Positions 32,336 to 42,604 are shown, numbered from the stretch's first letter. The stretch: 64,000 bases of DNA from Nocardioides baculatus (GCF_016735675.1 NZ_JAERSG010000001.1:1-64000), one strand, 5' to 3'. A program made the numbers and translations. Notes: generated from the letters alone by a model not told the origin.

Positions 32336-34042
32336 TCAGGCCCTGGGCGAGTCCTCCCCCGCGTCGGAGACCTCCTCGGGCTCGGCGCCGTAGGCGGCGA
32401 GGGCGACCGTGTGGTGCTCCATCGAGTCGTACTTCTGGGCGTGCTGGACGGCGCGCCGCACGCGCGGCGGCAGCGTGGACTCGTAGGGCTCCTCGCGCAG
32501 CGACTTCATCAGCGAGACGCACATCGCGCAGATGACGAGCATGAACGGTCCGGCCACGATGATGACCAGCGTCTGCAGTGCCCCCAGCCCGCCGGAGAAG
32601 AGCAGCACCGCAGCAACGGCCCCCTGCGCGACGCCCCAGAAGATGACCAGCCAGCGCATCGGCTCCTCCTTGCCGTTCTGGCTGAGCATGCCCATCACGA
32701 TCGAGGCCGAGTCGGCACCGGTGATGAAGAAGATCGCGACCAGGAACACGGCCAGCACCACGGTGATGCTCGCGAGCGGGTACTCCCGCAGCATCGTGAA
32801 GAGCGCACCCTCGGTCCCCTCGTCGGCGAGCACCGCGCCGAGGTCCTTGGCGTCGGAGAGCTGCAGGTCGAAGGCGGAGCCGGCCAGGATCGAGAACCAG
32901 ACGAACGACACCAGGCTGGGCACCGCGATCACGTAGACCACGAACTGGCGGATCGTGCGGCCCTTGGAGATGCGCGCGATGAACATGCCGACGAAGGGCG
33001 TCCACGAGATCCACCAGGCCCAGTAGAAGATCGTCCAGGCGCTGAGGAACTCCTCGTTGCCGAAGGCCCCGGTGCGGAAGGCCATCGTGGGCAGGTGGGT
33101 CAGGTAGCCACCGAGCGACTCGGTGAACGTGCTGAGGATGAACACCGTCGGACCGACGACGAACAGGAAGAAGACCAGCAGCACGGCCGCGACGGCATTG
33201 GCGTTGGAGAGGATCTGGACGCCCTTCTCGACACCCGTGACGGCGGAGAGCACGAAGCAGAGGGTCAGCACGCCGATCACAGCGACGGTCAGCCACTTGG
33301 AGTCACCGCTGCCGAAGACGTTGTCGAGACCACCGGTGATCTGCAGGGCGCCGAGGCCGAGCGACGTCGCGGACCCGAAGAGGGTGGCGAAGATGGCGAT
33401 GACGTCGATCGCCTTGCCGGGCCCGCCCTTGGCCCGCTCGCCGAGCAGCGGGCCGAAGGCGCCGGACACCAGGTTGCCCGCGCCCTTGCGGTAGGCGAAG
33501 TAGCCGATCGACAGGCCGATCACGGCGTACATCGACCACGGGTGGAAGCCCCAGTGGAAGAACGCGTACTCCATCGCGACCCGGGCGCTGTCAGCCGTGC
33601 CTGCCTCGCCTCTCCCCGGAGGGATGCTGGCGGCGTCGGTGGCGGTGAGGTAGGTCAGCGGCTCCGCGACCCCCCAGAACATCAGGCCGATGCCCATGCC
33701 GGTCGCGAACATCATCGAGACCCACGAGAAGGTGGAGAACTCCGGCTCGGAGTCGTCCGGGCCGAGCTTGATGTTGCCGTAGCGGGTGACGGCGAGGTAG
33801 ACCGAGAACAGCAGGAACGACGCGCTCACCAGGATGAACAGCCATCCGAACGACTTCGTGAGCCAGCCGAGCACGTTCCCGGTGGTCGTGCCCATGCCTG
33901 CGGAGTCGACCGTTCCCCACACGAGGAAGGCCACGGCGAGGCCGGCAGCCACGCCGAACGTCACCTTGTCGAGCGGGAAGTGACCGTCGCTCTCGCGCGA
34001 CGGGGGGACGACTGCTTCGCCCACGGGTTCCTTGATGGCCAT
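32336..34042 (-). CDS. BCCT-family betaine/choline/carnitine transporter
   Basis: From the ATG at 34042 the 568-residue protein shows the 12-helix BCCT architecture with the family signature WAWWISWTPFVGMFIARISK near the middle, the GMGIGLMFWGVAEP helix and the tryptophan-rich segment FFHWGFHPWSMYAVIGL. It takes up a quaternary ammonium compound using a sodium or proton gradient; glycine betaine or choline is the likely substrate given its neighbours. The long charged C-terminal tail could be an osmosensor. The upstream frame is open but would run through the operator, so the later ATG was chosen. Confidence 0.9.
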   Translation of the reverse strand: MAIKEPVGEAVVPPSRESDGHFPLDKVTFGVAAGLAVAFLVWGTVDSAGMGTTTGNVLGWLTKSFGWLFILVSASFLLFSVYLAVTRYGNIKLGPDDSEPEFSTFSWVSMMFATGMGIGLMFWGVAEPLTYLTATDAASIPPGRGEAGTADSARVAMEYAFFHWGFHPWSMYAVIGLSIGYFAYRKGAGNLVSGAFGPLLGERAKGGPGKAIDVIAIFATLFGSATSLGLGALQITGGLDNVFGSGDSKWLTVAVIGVLTLCFVLSAVTGVEKGVQILSNANAVAAVLLVFFLFVVGPTVFILSTFTESLGGYLTHLPTMAFRTGAFGNEEFLSAWTIFYWAWWISWTPFVGMFIARISKGRTIRQFVVYVIAVPSLVSFVWFSILAGSAFDLQLSDAKDLGAVLADEGTEGALFTMLREYPLASITVVLAVFLVAIFFITGADSASIVMGMLSQNGKEEPMRWLVIFWGVAQGAVAAVLLFSGGLGALQTLVIIVAGPFMLVICAMCVSLMKSLREEPYESTLPPRVRRAVQHAQKYDSMEHHTVALAAYGAEPEEVSDAGEDSPRA

Positions 34043-34059
34043 GCATGCCTGCCAATCCC

Positions 34060-34131
34060 GTTGCGTCGTGCGCAACGCTGTGCGTGCCTTGCAACAGGGC
34101 GGATACTGCTCCGCCCCCGGGCGAGTGTCAA
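34060..34131 (-). promoter_or_regulatory. Promoter and tandem operator of the BCCT gene
   Basis: On the complement strand TTGACA (34126-34131) is followed 20 nt later by TATCCG (34100-34105). Two 17-bp sites follow: GTTGCGTCGTGCGCAAC (34060-34076) and TGTGCGTGCCTTGCAAC (34079-34095), again 19 bp apart, just upstream of the ATG at 34042. Confidence 0.7.
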
Positions 34132-34148
34132 GGCTCTCCCGGGGGCGG
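34111..34148 (-). terminator. Terminator hairpin after proX
   Basis: CCGCCCCCGGG (34111-34121) pairs with CCCGGGGGCGG (34138-34148), 36 nt after the proX stop codon. As at 32278-32315, the loop holds the -35 box of the following promoter. Confidence 0.55.
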
Positions 34149-34184
34149 GGCAGGTGCAACCGATCGTGCGCGATCAGCAGGAGA

Positions 34185-35177
34185 TCACTGGAGCCAGGCG
34201 TCGACCTTGTCCTGGTTCTCCTCGACCCACTTCGCCGCGGCGTCCTCCGGGGACATGCCGTCCGCCGCGATGTAGCCGGCCACGACGTTCTGGTCCTCGT
34301 TGGTCCACTCGAAGTTCTGGACCAGCGATACCGCGGTCGAGTCGCTGGCTGCCCAGTCGGTGCCGACGATCTTCTTCAGCTCCGTCTCCGGGTAGTCGCA
34401 GGCGACCGTCTGCGGGTCGTCCTGGCAGCCGTCCTCGTAGGCCGGGAGGGCGACGCGCTGCATCGCGACCTCGGCGTTGAAGTACTGCGGCTCGTACCAG
34501 TAGCCGATGACCCACTCCTTGTTCTCCTCGGCCTTGCGGAACGCCTCGATCGAAGCGGCCTCCGAGCCGGAGAAGACGACCTTGAAGTCGAGGTCGAGGT
34601 TGCTGACGATCGCCTCGTCGAACTGGACGTAGGACGGGTCGGCGCCGAGGAACTGGCCCTGGCCGCCGGACTCGGACGTGGCGAACTCCTTGGCGTACTT
34701 GTTGAGGTTGGACCACTCGAGGATGTCCGGGTGCTCCTCGGCGAGCCACGGCGGGACGAACCAGCCGATGATGCCGACGTTGCCCTGCGGGCCGAAGTCC
34801 TCGGCGGTGCCGTCGCCCTCCTCGGCGAAGAACTTCTTCTCGAGGTCGGGGTGGCCCCAGTCCTCGATCACGACGTCGACCTCGCCGGTGCCGAAGCCCT
34901 GCCAGGAGACGTCCTCCTTGAGCTCCTTGTAGTTCACCGTGCAGCCGAGCTGCTCCTGCGCCACCGTGCCGACGACGTAGGCGCTCGCCTCGTAGCCGAC
35001 CCACGGGTTGACGGCCATGTTGAGCTCGCCGCACTCGCCCCCGGACTCGGCGGCCTGCTCCTCGTTGGCCTTGGTCTCGGCGTCGATGGAACCACCGCTC
35101 CCACACGCGGAGAGCACCACCGCGGTGACGACGGCGAGGGCACCCATCCGGGCCCCCCGACTCCTGACAATCCTCAT
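34185..35177 (-). CDS. proX: Glycine betaine/choline ABC transporter substrate-binding lipoprotein
   Basis: From the ATG at 35177 (GAGGAG 7-8 nt upstream) the 330-residue protein has a signal peptide with lipobox LSACGSGG, then an OpuAC/ProX domain with PWVGYEASAYVVGTVAQEQL, several tryptophans (FVPPWLAEE, YWYEPQY) of the type that form the aromatic cage around quaternary ammonium groups, and the NLNKYA helix. It is tethered outside the membrane and delivers betaine or choline to the ProW permease. It is the last gene of the bet-pro operon, 54 nt after proW. Confidence 0.88.
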   Translation of the reverse strand: MRIVRSRGARMGALAVVTAVVLSACGSGGSIDAETKANEEQAAESGGECGELNMAVNPWVGYEASAYVVGTVAQEQLGCTVNYKELKEDVSWQGFGTGEVDVVIEDWGHPDLEKKFFAEEGDGTAEDFGPQGNVGIIGWFVPPWLAEEHPDILEWSNLNKYAKEFATSESGGQGQFLGADPSYVQFDEAIVSNLDLDFKVVFSGSEAASIEAFRKAEENKEWVIGYWYEPQYFNAEVAMQRVALPAYEDGCQDDPQTVACDYPETELKKIVGTDWAASDSTAVSLVQNFEWTNEDQNVVAGYIAADGMSPEDAAAKWVEENQDKVDAWLQ

Positions 35178-35231
35178 GGTGCTTCTCCTCATCTGGTGAT
35201 GTGCTGCGAAATCTCTGGGTGGCGTGCCAGG

Positions 35232-37286
35232 TCAGCGGGGCGGACCGATGGGCAGGCGGACGTTGAAGGCGCGGCGGGAGCCCGGCCCGTCGTCGCGTCG
35301 CATGTCTGCGGCGGCACGGGTGATGCGGTCGAGCATCACGCCGAGCAGCACGATGGTGATGCCGGCCGCGAGACCCTTGCCCCACGCCTCGCTGCGGGCG
35401 AAGCCGTAGACCACGTCGTAGCCCAGCGCCCCGGCGCCGACGAGGCCGCCGATCACGGTCATCGCCAGGACGTAGAGCAGGCCCTGGTTCGTGGCGAGCA
35501 CGATCGAGCCCTTCGCCATCGGCAGCTGGACCTTGGTGATCTCCTGCCACGTGGTCTGGCCGGTCGAGCGACCCGCCTCGATGGTGGTCGGCGAGACGGC
35601 CTTCACGCCGTCCGCCACCAGCTTGATGGCGGCCGGCGCCGCGTAGACGATGCCCGCGGTGATGGCGGTGAACCGCGAGGGCCCGAAGAGCGCGAGCACC
35701 GGGATCAGGTACACGAACGGCGGGATGGTCTGACCGGCGTCGAGCAGCGGTCGGATCCCCAGGTCGACCCGGCGGTCGCGGGCCATCCAGACCCCGAAGA
35801 CCAAGGCCAGGATCATCACCAGGACGGTGGCGACCAGCGTCATGTTGAGGGTGATCATGGCGTCGTGCCACAGGTCGAAGTACCAGATGCCGGCCAGGCA
35901 GACGATCGTGCTGATCGTGGCGCGCACCCCGCCGAAGACGTACGCCAGCACGGTGATCGCGACGAACGCCAGCCACCAGGGCGAGTCGGCGAGCAACGCC
36001 TGCGTGCGGTTGAGGAACTGGTTGGTGATGAGGTCCTTGACCCACTCCGTGGCGCCGCCGAAGGTGCTGGTGAACCAGTCCACCGCGTCGCTGACGGCGC
36101 TGGCGGCCGAGTCGCCGACGCTGTAGGTCGGGAACTCGGCCAGGCTCACGTAGGTGCGCGAGAGGTAGACGGCCACCACGGTCGCGATGCCGCCGCCGAT
36201 GAGCAGCCCGCGCCGCACGCGCACGTCCCCACCCCCGCCGCGGGCGACCTTCTCCGCACGCTCGCTCGCGGCCGTCGTCGTCCGGTCGAGCATCACGGCC
36301 ATGACCACGATCAGCGCGCCGGGGACGAACGCCGTGCCGACGTCGTTGATCCGCAGGCCGGCGAGCACCGGCTTGCCGAGGCCGGGGCCGTTCACGAACG
36401 CGGCCAGGGTGGCCATCGACAGTGCCGCCAGCGTGGTCTGGTTGAGGCCGACGATGATGGTCTTGCGGGCCATCGGCAGCTGGACCTTGCGCAGGCGCTG
36501 CCAGTAGGTCTGCCCGGCGGAGTCCGTGGCCTCGACGGTGGTCGCGGACACCTCGCGGATGCCGAAGCCCGCGATGCGGATCAGCGGGGGCAGCGCATAG
36601 ATCAGGGTGGACACCACGGCCGCGCTCGGCCCGATGCCGAAGAACAGCACGATCGGCAGCAGGTAGACGAAGGTCGGCATCGTCTGCATGAAGTCGAGGA
36701 AGGGCGTGACGACCTGGTTGGCCCGCTGGCTCGTGCCGATCATCACCCCGAGCGGGATACCGATCACGACGGCGAGCAGCACCGAGATGCCGGTGATGAT
36801 GAGCAGGTCGAGGGAGTCCTGCCAGAAGCCGAAGACCCCGAACGACAGGAACGACCCCGCGACGAGCAGCGCGATGCGCCAGTTGGCGACGACCAGACCC
36901 ACGTAGGTCGCGATGGCGACGACGCCGAGCCAGCCGACCTCGGGCACCGGCCTGGGGAAGTTGGGCAGCACGATCATCCGCTGCAGCCACTCGACGGCAC
37001 TGCGCAGCGCATCGGCGATCGAGTTGGTGAACTGCATGAGCGGGTTGGTCGAGCGTCCCGCCAGCAGGTCGTTCTGGAACTCCGTCAGCCGGTCGTGGAG
37101 GTCGGTGCGCGAGGTGCCGGGAAGCGCGAGCGTGTCGTCGCCGCGCGTGAACACCCACACCACGATCCAGAGGGCCAGGACGACGACCGCCGGGATCCAG
37201 CGGCTGACGCTGGTGCGCTCCTCGGCCGGAGGCGCGGCCCCGGGCTCGACGGGCTTGGGTGCCGGGGGCGACAGGGTGGCGGTCAC
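35232..37286 (-). CDS. proW: Glycine betaine/proline ABC transporter permease, two permease domains in one chain
   Basis: The 684-residue protein holds two binding-protein-dependent permease domains. The first includes [20 protein letters not shown] and ends with [20 protein letters not shown]; the second includes [20 protein letters not shown] and [20 protein letters not shown]. Each has the cytoplasmic coupling helix ([20 protein letters not shown] and [20 protein letters not shown]) that contacts the ATPase. Most ProW proteins have one such domain and work as dimers; here the dimer is covalent. It overlaps the proV stop by 4 nt. Confidence 0.88.
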   Translation of the reverse strand: MTATLSPPAPKPVEPGAAPPAEERTSVSRWIPAVVVLALWIVVWVFTRGDDTLALPGTSRTDLHDRLTEFQNDLLAGRSTNPLMQFTNSIADALRSAVEWLQRMIVLPNFPRPVPEVGWLGVVAIATYVGLVVANWRIALLVAGSFLSFGVFGFWQDSLDLLIITGISVLLAVVIGIPLGVMIGTSQRANQVVTPFLDFMQTMPTFVYLLPIVLFFGIGPSAAVVSTLIYALPPLIRIAGFGIREVSATTVEATDSAGQTYWQRLRKVQLPMARKTIIVGLNQTTLAALSMATLAAFVNGPGLGKPVLAGLRINDVGTAFVPGALIVVMAVMLDRTTTAASERAEKVARGGGGDVRVRRGLLIGGGIATVVAVYLSRTYVSLAEFPTYSVGDSAASAVSDAVDWFTSTFGGATEWVKDLITNQFLNRTQALLADSPWWLAFVAITVLAYVFGGVRATISTIVCLAGIWYFDLWHDAMITLNMTLVATVLVMILALVFGVWMARDRRVDLGIRPLLDAGQTIPPFVYLIPVLALFGPSRFTAITAGIVYAAPAAIKLVADGVKAVSPTTIEAGRSTGQTTWQEITKVQLPMAKGSIVLATNQGLLYVLAMTVIGGLVGAGALGYDVVYGFARSEAWGKGLAAGITIVLLGVMLDRITRAAADMRRDDGPGSRRAFNVRLPIGPPR

Positions 37287-38311
37287 GACTCCTCCTCGGC
37301 CACGACGACGCGCATGATGTCCTCCTCGTCGACGACCCCGAGCATCGTGTCGCCGTCCATCACCCGGATCGGGTGGTCGGAGGCGATCGCCGTACGCGCC
37401 GCCTGGCGCACGATCGTGTCGACCGGGAGCGACGGGCCCTCGAGCGACTCGCCCGGCCTCGGATCACGCATGACCCACTTCAGCGTGAGGACGTGGGCCT
37501 TGGGCACCTCGGACACGAAGTCCTTGACGTAGTCGTCGGCCGGCTGGGCGACGACCTCGTCCGGCGTGCCGACCTGGATGATCTCGCCGTCGCGGAGGAT
37601 GAGGATGCGGTCGCCGAGCTTGAGCGCCTCGGCGAGGTCGTGGGTGATGAAGACCATCGTCTTGCCGAGCTCGCGGTGCAGGCGGATGACCTCGTTCTGC
37701 ATGTCCCGGCGGATGAGCGGGTCGAGCGCGGAGAAGGGCTCGTCGAACAGCAGCATCTCGGGGTCGTTGGCCAGCGCGCGGGCCAGGCCGACGCGCTGCT
37801 GCATCCCGCCGGACAGCTGGTCGGGATAGGACTTGTCGTATCCCTTGAGTCCGACGAGCTCGACGATCTCCATCGCCTTGTCGCGCCGCTCCTTCTTGCC
37901 GACGCCGCGCACCTCGAGGCCGTAGGCCACGTTGTCGATGACCTGGCGGTGCGGCAGGAGGCCGAAGTGCTGGAAGACCATCGAGGTGTGGGTGCGACGC
38001 AGGTCGCGCAGCTCGGAGTCGCTGGCCTTCACGACGTCGCGGCCACCCATCATGATCTCGCCCGCGGTCGGGTCGATCAGTCGCGTGAGCATCCGGATCA
38101 GCGTCGACTTGCCCGATCCCGACAGGCCCATCACCACGAACACCTCGCCGGGCGCCACGTCGAAGGACACGTCCTTGATGCCGACCACGCAGCCGGTCTT
38201 CTCCTTGAGGTCCGCGCGCGACAGGTCGGCGTCGGGCGAGCCGATGATCTTGTCGGCGCCCTTGCCGAAGATCTTCCAGAGGTTGTTCACCTGCAGGGCC
38301 TGCTCGCTCAT
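37283..38311 (-). CDS. proV: Glycine betaine/proline ABC transporter ATPase
   Basis: From the ATG at 38311 the 342-residue protein has Walker A GLSGSGKS, signature [16 protein letters not shown], Walker [14 protein letters not shown] and switch [10 protein letters not shown], then a C-terminal CBS-type domain ([20 protein letters not shown]) as in osmoregulated OpuA/ProV ATPases. The [11 protein letters not shown] start is typical for the family. Its ATG overlaps the stop of a 27-codon open frame that itself overlaps the betA stop, linking the operon by translation. Confidence 0.9.
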   Translation of the reverse strand: MSEQALQVNNLWKIFGKGADKIIGSPDADLSRADLKEKTGCVVGIKDVSFDVAPGEVFVVMGLSGSGKSTLIRMLTRLIDPTAGEIMMGGRDVVKASDSELRDLRRTHTSMVFQHFGLLPHRQVIDNVAYGLEVRGVGKKERRDKAMEIVELVGLKGYDKSYPDQLSGGMQQRVGLARALANDPEMLLFDEPFSALDPLIRRDMQNEVIRLHRELGKTMVFITHDLAEALKLGDRILILRDGEIIQVGTPDEVVAQPADDYVKDFVSEVPKAHVLTLKWVMRDPRPGESLEGPSLPVDTIVRQAARTAIASDHPIRVMDGDTMLGVVDEEDIMRVVVAEEES

Positions 38312-38391
38312 GCACGTACTCGCTTCGCTCCGTGCGCGCATGAGGCACATGGCGCACTGTGTTGGATGATGCGCTCGCTTCGCTCGCTCAT
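38308..38391 (-). CDS. Possible 27-residue small protein between betA and proV
   Basis: An ATG at 38391 overlaps the betA stop (ATGA), and the frame reads [20 protein letters not shown] and ends GAKRVRA at a TGA that overlaps the proV ATG (ATGA). The exact chaining on both sides suggests coupling or a linker that keeps ribosomes on the message. The DNA is built from GAGCGAGCGAAGCGAGCG-type repeats, which I know to be common at actinobacterial gene ends, so it may be a repeat rather than a functional peptide. The CxxC is the only feature of note. Confidence 0.4.
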   Translation of the reverse strand: MSERSERIIQHSAPCASCAHGAKRVRA

Positions 38392-40109
38392 GCCGTCTCC
38401 TGGTTGCGCGGGTCGCCGGGTGGGTAGAGCGGTTGGCCGCCACGGTGGCGGTAGTAGGGCACGTCCGCCGCGGGGAGCGGCGTACGACCTGCGATCAGGT
38501 CGGCGGCCTTCTCGGCGACCATCATCACGGGCGCGTAGATGTTGCCGTTGGTGACGTAGGGGAAGACGGAGGCGTCGACGACCCGCAGGCCCTCGGTGCC
38601 GTGCACCTTCATCGTGGCCGGGTCGACGACGGACATCTCGTCGGTGCCCATCTTCGCGGTGCACGACGGGTGCAGGGCCGTCTCGGCGTCCTTGCGCACC
38701 CACTCGAGGATCTCCTCGTCGGTCTCGACCGAGGGACCGGGCGAGAGCTCGCCGCCGTTGAACGGTGCGAACGCCGGCTGGTTGAGGATGTCGCGGGCGA
38801 CCCGTACGGCCTCGACCCACTCCCGCTTGTCGTTGACGGTCGAGAGGTAGTTGAAGAGCATCCTCGGCTTCTGCCGCGGGTCGGTGGAGGCGATGCGCAC
38901 CCACCCGCGGGTGTCGGCGTACATCGGACCGATGTGGACCTGGTAGCCGTGGGCGTACTTGTCCTGCCCGGCCGGTGGCGAGCCGTCGTAGCGGATCGCG
39001 ATCGGCAGGAAGTGGAACATCAGGTTGGGCCAGTCGACGTCCTCGTTGGAGCGGCAGAAACCGCCGCCCTCGAAGTGGTTGGACGCCGCGGTGCCGGTCC
39101 GCTTGAGCAGCCACTCGAGGCCGACCAGGGGGCGGTTGCGCCACTTGAGGCCCTCGACGATCGACACCGGCTGGAGTGAGGCGTACTGGATGTAGACCTC
39201 GAGGTGGTCCTGGAGGTTCTCCCCCACTCCGGGCAGGTCGTGCACCATCTCGACGCCGAGGGGCCGGAGGTGCTCCGGGTTGCCGATGCCCGAGAGCTGG
39301 AGGAGCTGCGGGGAGTTGATCGCGCCGCCGCAGAGGATGACCTCGCCGGCGCCGACGGTCTCGTGCTTGCGCCCGGCACGGAGGTAGTCGACCCCGACGG
39401 CCCGGGTGCCCTCGAACCGCACCTTGGTGGCGTGGGCGAAGGTCTCGACCGTGAGGTTCTTGCGACCCATCACCGGGTGCAGGTAGGCGCGCGCCGCCGA
39501 CATCCGTACGCCCTTGACGATGTTGCGGTCGAAGCGACCGAAGCCCTCCTGGCGGTAGCCGTTGACGTCGTCGGTGAGCGGGTAGCCGGCCTGCTGGGCG
39601 GACTCGAAGAACGCGGAGAAGAGGGGGTTGGTGGCGGGGCTGCGCTCGAGCTTGAGCGGACCGGACCCGCCGCGCCACGCGTCGGCGCCGACCTGCCCGT
39701 CGGGCAGGATCAGCGACTCCATCCGCTTGAAGTAGGGCAGGCAGTGGCGGTAGTCCCACGCCTCCATGCCGGGGTCGGCGGCCCAGCGCTCGTAGTCCAT
39801 CGGGTTGCCGCGCTGGAAGATCATCCCGTTGATCGAGGACGAGCCGCCGAGCACCTTGCCGCGGGCGTGGTAGACCCGGCGGCCGTTCATCGCCGGCTCC
39901 GGCTCGCTCTCGTACTTCCAGTCGTAGAGCGGGTTCCCGATCGGGAAGGGCAGCGCGGCGGGCGCGTGGATCAGCGGGTCGAAGCGGTCGGTGCGACCGG
40001 CCTCCAGCACGAGCACCGAGACCGACGGATCAGCGGAGAGGCGGTTGGCGAGGGCGCAGCCGGCAGACCCACCACCCACGATGACGACGTCGTACCGGTC
40101 CGCACCCAT
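38388..40109 (-). CDS. betA: Choline dehydrogenase (GMC oxidoreductase)
   Basis: The 573-residue protein is a GMC flavoprotein: ADP-binding [23 protein letters not shown] signature [16 protein letters not shown], and the C-terminal catalytic region with HPSCTAKMG and the [20 protein letters not shown] motif. In context with betaine aldehyde dehydrogenase and a betaine importer it most likely oxidises choline to betaine aldehyde, passing electrons to the respiratory chain. Other alcohols are possible because GMC enzymes are hard to tell apart by sequence. It starts 3 nt after the betB stop. Confidence 0.88.
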   Translation of the reverse strand: MGADRYDVVIVGGGSAGCALANRLSADPSVSVLVLEAGRTDRFDPLIHAPAALPFPIGNPLYDWKYESEPEPAMNGRRVYHARGKVLGGSSSINGMIFQRGNPMDYERWAADPGMEAWDYRHCLPYFKRMESLILPDGQVGADAWRGGSGPLKLERSPATNPLFSAFFESAQQAGYPLTDDVNGYRQEGFGRFDRNIVKGVRMSAARAYLHPVMGRKNLTVETFAHATKVRFEGTRAVGVDYLRAGRKHETVGAGEVILCGGAINSPQLLQLSGIGNPEHLRPLGVEMVHDLPGVGENLQDHLEVYIQYASLQPVSIVEGLKWRNRPLVGLEWLLKRTGTAASNHFEGGGFCRSNEDVDWPNLMFHFLPIAIRYDGSPPAGQDKYAHGYQVHIGPMYADTRGWVRIASTDPRQKPRMLFNYLSTVNDKREWVEAVRVARDILNQPAFAPFNGGELSPGPSVETDEEILEWVRKDAETALHPSCTAKMGTDEMSVVDPATMKVHGTEGLRVVDASVFPYVTNGNIYAPVMMVAEKAADLIAGRTPLPAADVPYYRHRGGQPLYPPGDPRNQETA

Positions 40110-40112
40110 GTC

Positions 40113-41594
40113 CTACTCCTGCGTCCCCGGCGAGAACCAGTGCTGCACCGCGGGCCGGATGTTGTGCCACACGTGCTTGGTCTCGCGGTACTCCTCGAGA
40201 CCGGCCAGCCCGAGCTCGCGCCCGGTGCCCGACTGCTTGTAGCCGCCCCACTCGGCCTGCGGGACGTAGGGGTGGTAGTCGTTGATCCAGACCGTGCCCA
40301 TCCGGAGGCGACCGGCGACCCGCTGCGCCCGGCCCGCGTCCTGCGTCCAGACGGCGCCGGCGAGTCCGTAGATGCTGTCGTTCGCGATCGCGACGGCCTC
40401 GTCCTCGTCGCGGAATGTCTCGACCGTCAGGACGGGTCCGAACGACTCGTCCTGGGTCACCGACATCCCGGTCGTGCAGCCGTCGAGCACGGTCGGCAGG
40501 TAGTAGAAGCCGTCGGCCAGCGCGGGGTCGTCGGGGCGCGCACCGCCGCACCGCAGCACCGCGCCCTCGGCCAGCCCGCGGGCGACGTACGCCTCCACCT
40601 TGTCGCGGTGCGCGGCGCTGGTCAGCGGGCCCGTCTCCGCCGTGTCGTCGAACGGGCCGCCGAGCCGGATCCGCTGCGCCCGTGCGACGAGGGCGTCGAC
40701 GAAGTCGTCGTGGATCGACTCCTCGACGAGCAGCCGCGCGCCGGCCGAGCAGACCTGTCCGGAGTGGAGGAAGACGGCGGTCAGTGCGTAGTCGAGGGCG
40801 ACCTCGCGGTCGGCGTCGGCGAAGACGATGTTGGGGTTCTTGCCGCCGAGCTCGAGCGCGACCTTCTTGACGGTCGCGGCTGCCGCGGCGGCGATCCGGC
40901 GCCCGGTCTCGAGCCCGCCGGTGAAGGACACCATGTCGACGCGCGGATCGGTCGAGAGCGGCGCCCCGGCGGTGGCGCCCGCGCCGAGGACGAGGTTGCC
41001 GACCCCGGCCGGCAGCCCGGCCTCCTCGAGCAGGCGCATGAGGTGGATCGCGGTGTGGGGCGTGAGCTCGCTCGGCTTGAGGACGAAGGTGTTGCCCGCG
41101 GCGAGGCAGGGCGCGACCTTCCACGACACCTGGAGGAGCGGGTAGTTCCAGGGAGTGATCAGGCCGCAGACGCCGATCGGCTCGTGCACGATGCGGCTGA
41201 CCACGTCGGCGTTGCCCGTGTCGACCACACGGCCCGACTCCTCGGCGGCGATCCGGCCGTAGTGCCGGAACACCGAGATGATGTCGGCGACGTCGTACTC
41301 GGACTCGACGAGCCGCTTGCCGGTGTCGAGCGACTCCATCCGGGCGACCGCGTCGGCGTCTCGCTCGAGCAGGTCGGCCAGCCGGAGCAGCAGGTCGCCG
41401 CGCTCGCGGCTCGAGGTGGCGGGCCAGCGGCCGTCGAGGAACGCCCGGTGCGCCGCGGCGATGGCCGCTCCGGTGTCCGCCTCGCCCGCCTCGTCGACCT
41501 CCGCGACGAGCGTGCCATCGGCAGGGCAGCGGATCTCGCGGCGCTCGCCCGAGCGCGCACTGACCCACGATCCGTCGATGTAGAGATCCGGCAC
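40113..41594 (-). CDS. betB: Betaine aldehyde dehydrogenase
   Basis: The 493-residue aldehyde dehydrogenase has the catalytic glutamate in ALELGGKNP, the catalytic cysteine in HSGQVCSAGARL, and the NAD-binding segment GLITPWNYPLLQVSWKVAP. With betA downstream it oxidises betaine aldehyde to glycine betaine in the cytoplasm. I chose the GTG at 41594, which has AGGAG 4 nt upstream; the earlier in-frame ATG lies inside the operator and so cannot be separated from it. It is the first gene of the betB-betA-smORF-proV-proW-proX operon. Confidence 0.88.
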   Translation of the reverse strand: MPDLYIDGSWVSARSGERREIRCPADGTLVAEVDEAGEADTGAAIAAAHRAFLDGRWPATSSRERGDLLLRLADLLERDADAVARMESLDTGKRLVESEYDVADIISVFRHYGRIAAEESGRVVDTGNADVVSRIVHEPIGVCGLITPWNYPLLQVSWKVAPCLAAGNTFVLKPSELTPHTAIHLMRLLEEAGLPAGVGNLVLGAGATAGAPLSTDPRVDMVSFTGGLETGRRIAAAAAATVKKVALELGGKNPNIVFADADREVALDYALTAVFLHSGQVCSAGARLLVEESIHDDFVDALVARAQRIRLGGPFDDTAETGPLTSAAHRDKVEAYVARGLAEGAVLRCGGARPDDPALADGFYYLPTVLDGCTTGMSVTQDESFGPVLTVETFRDEDEAVAIANDSIYGLAGAVWTQDAGRAQRVAGRLRMGTVWINDYHPYVPQAEWGGYKQSGTGRELGLAGLEEYRETKHVWHNIRPAVQHWFSPGTQE

Positions 41595-41617
41595 GCGTCT
41601 CCTGCTCTCAGCTGTTT

Positions 41618-41653
41618 GTTGCGCATCTCGCAACCGGATGCTCCGAGCGCAAC
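41618..41653 (-). promoter_or_regulatory. Tandem operator upstream of betB
   Basis: GTTGCGCATCTCGCAAC (41618-41634) and GATGCTCCGAGCGCAAC (41637-41653) are two copies of the island's 17-bp site with starts 19 bp apart. Upstream on the complement strand TTGACG and a weak -10 (CATCCT, 41669-41674) could be the promoter, at 18-nt spacing. Confidence 0.7.
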
Positions 41654-41728
41654 CAACCAGACGATCGAAGGATGCGACGCGGACCCCGGCGCGTCAAGCA
41701 TTTGGCGTCGGTGGTCGAGACGTGTGAC

Positions 41729-42544
41729 CTAACGGTGACCCCAGCCGAGGCGGTGCGAGACCTCGGCGGCGGCCGTCACGACGAGTCGTACGACCTCGCC
41801 CACCCGGCCCTCCGGCAGCCGGAACGACGGCCCCGAGACGCTCATCGAGGCGACCACGTCGCCGTGCGCGTTGCGGATCGGCGCGGCCACGGCGGTCAGC
41901 CCGATCTCGAGCTCGTCGACGGCGACGGCGTACCCCTGGTCGCGCACCCGCGCCAGCTCGTCGCGGAACTTCGCCCGGCCGGTGATCGTGTGGGGGGTGT
42001 AGGACGGCAGCTTGCCGAGGGCGCTGTCGAGCGCCGACTCGTCCAGACCACTGAGCAGGACCTTGCCGTTGCTGGTCGCGTGGAGCGGGATGTGCTGGCC
42101 GACCCAGTTGTGCGGCTGGAGCGCCGACGACCCGGCGACCTGGTCGAGGTAGAGCGCGGAGCTCTCGGCGAGCACGGCGATGTTGACGGTCTCGCCCGTG
42201 TCGGCGGCGAGCTGGCGCGAGATCGGCCGCGCCTCCTGCACGAGGTCGAGGCGTGCCGTGGTGGCGCCGGCCAGGCGAAGGATGCCCATCCCGAGCCGGT
42301 AGCGGCCGCGGTCGGAGGTCTGCTCGACGAGGCGGTGCGCCTCCAGCGTCGCGACCAGCCGGAAGGCCGTGCTCTTGTGCACGCCCAGCTCGATGGCGAG
42401 CTCGGTCACCCCGGACTCGCCGGTGCGGGCCAGCACCTCGAGGATGCCCAGCGCCCGGTCCACGGACTGCACGCCGGCACCGGTGACGGCCGTGCTCATG
42501 CCCGTCACGTCACCCTGCTCGGCCAGCTCGACCCCGTCCGACAT
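41729..42544 (-). CDS. IclR-family regulator, probable controller of the betaine/C1 regulon
   Basis: The 271-residue protein has an N-terminal winged helix ([20 protein letters not shown], then [20 protein letters not shown]) and a C-terminal IclR ligand-binding domain with [21 protein letters not shown] lies 7 nt before the ATG at 42544, so the transcript is probably leaderless, and the tandem operator at 42569-42604 would cover its -35 region, suggesting autoregulation. It lies between the betB and purU operons, both of which carry the same operator. The inducer is probably betaine, choline or a breakdown product; this is inference. Confidence 0.85.
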   Translation of the reverse strand: MSDGVELAEQGDVTGMSTAVTGAGVQSVDRALGILEVLARTGESGVTELAIELGVHKSTAFRLVATLEAHRLVEQTSDRGRYRLGMGILRLAGATTARLDLVQEARPISRQLAADTGETVNIAVLAESSALYLDQVAGSSALQPHNWVGQHIPLHATSNGKVLLSGLDESALDSALGKLPSYTPHTITGRAKFRDELARVRDQGYAVAVDELEIGLTAVAAPIRNAHGDVVASMSVSGPSFRLPEGRVGEVVRLVVTAAAEVSHRLGWGHR

Positions 42545-42568
42545 GGGGCTGAGACTAGCGCAGCTGCT

Positions 42569-42604
42569 GTTGCGTATCGCAGACTGCGTTTCGTCGAGCG
42601 CAAC
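42569..42604. promoter_or_regulatory. Tandem operator between iclR and purU
   Basis: GTTGCGTATCGCAGACT (42569-42585, a degenerate copy) and GTTTCGTCGAGCGCAAC (42588-42604) repeat the 17-bp site at 19-bp spacing. They lie 20 nt before the purU ATG and over the likely -35 region of iclR, so they can serve both directions. Confidence 0.65.

Noticed and set aside
29510..34480. A long plus-strand open frame opposite the dehydrogenase, BCCT and proX genes
   Set aside because: The opposite strand encodes well-supported proteins here, and the plus-strand product has the same shadow composition without domains.
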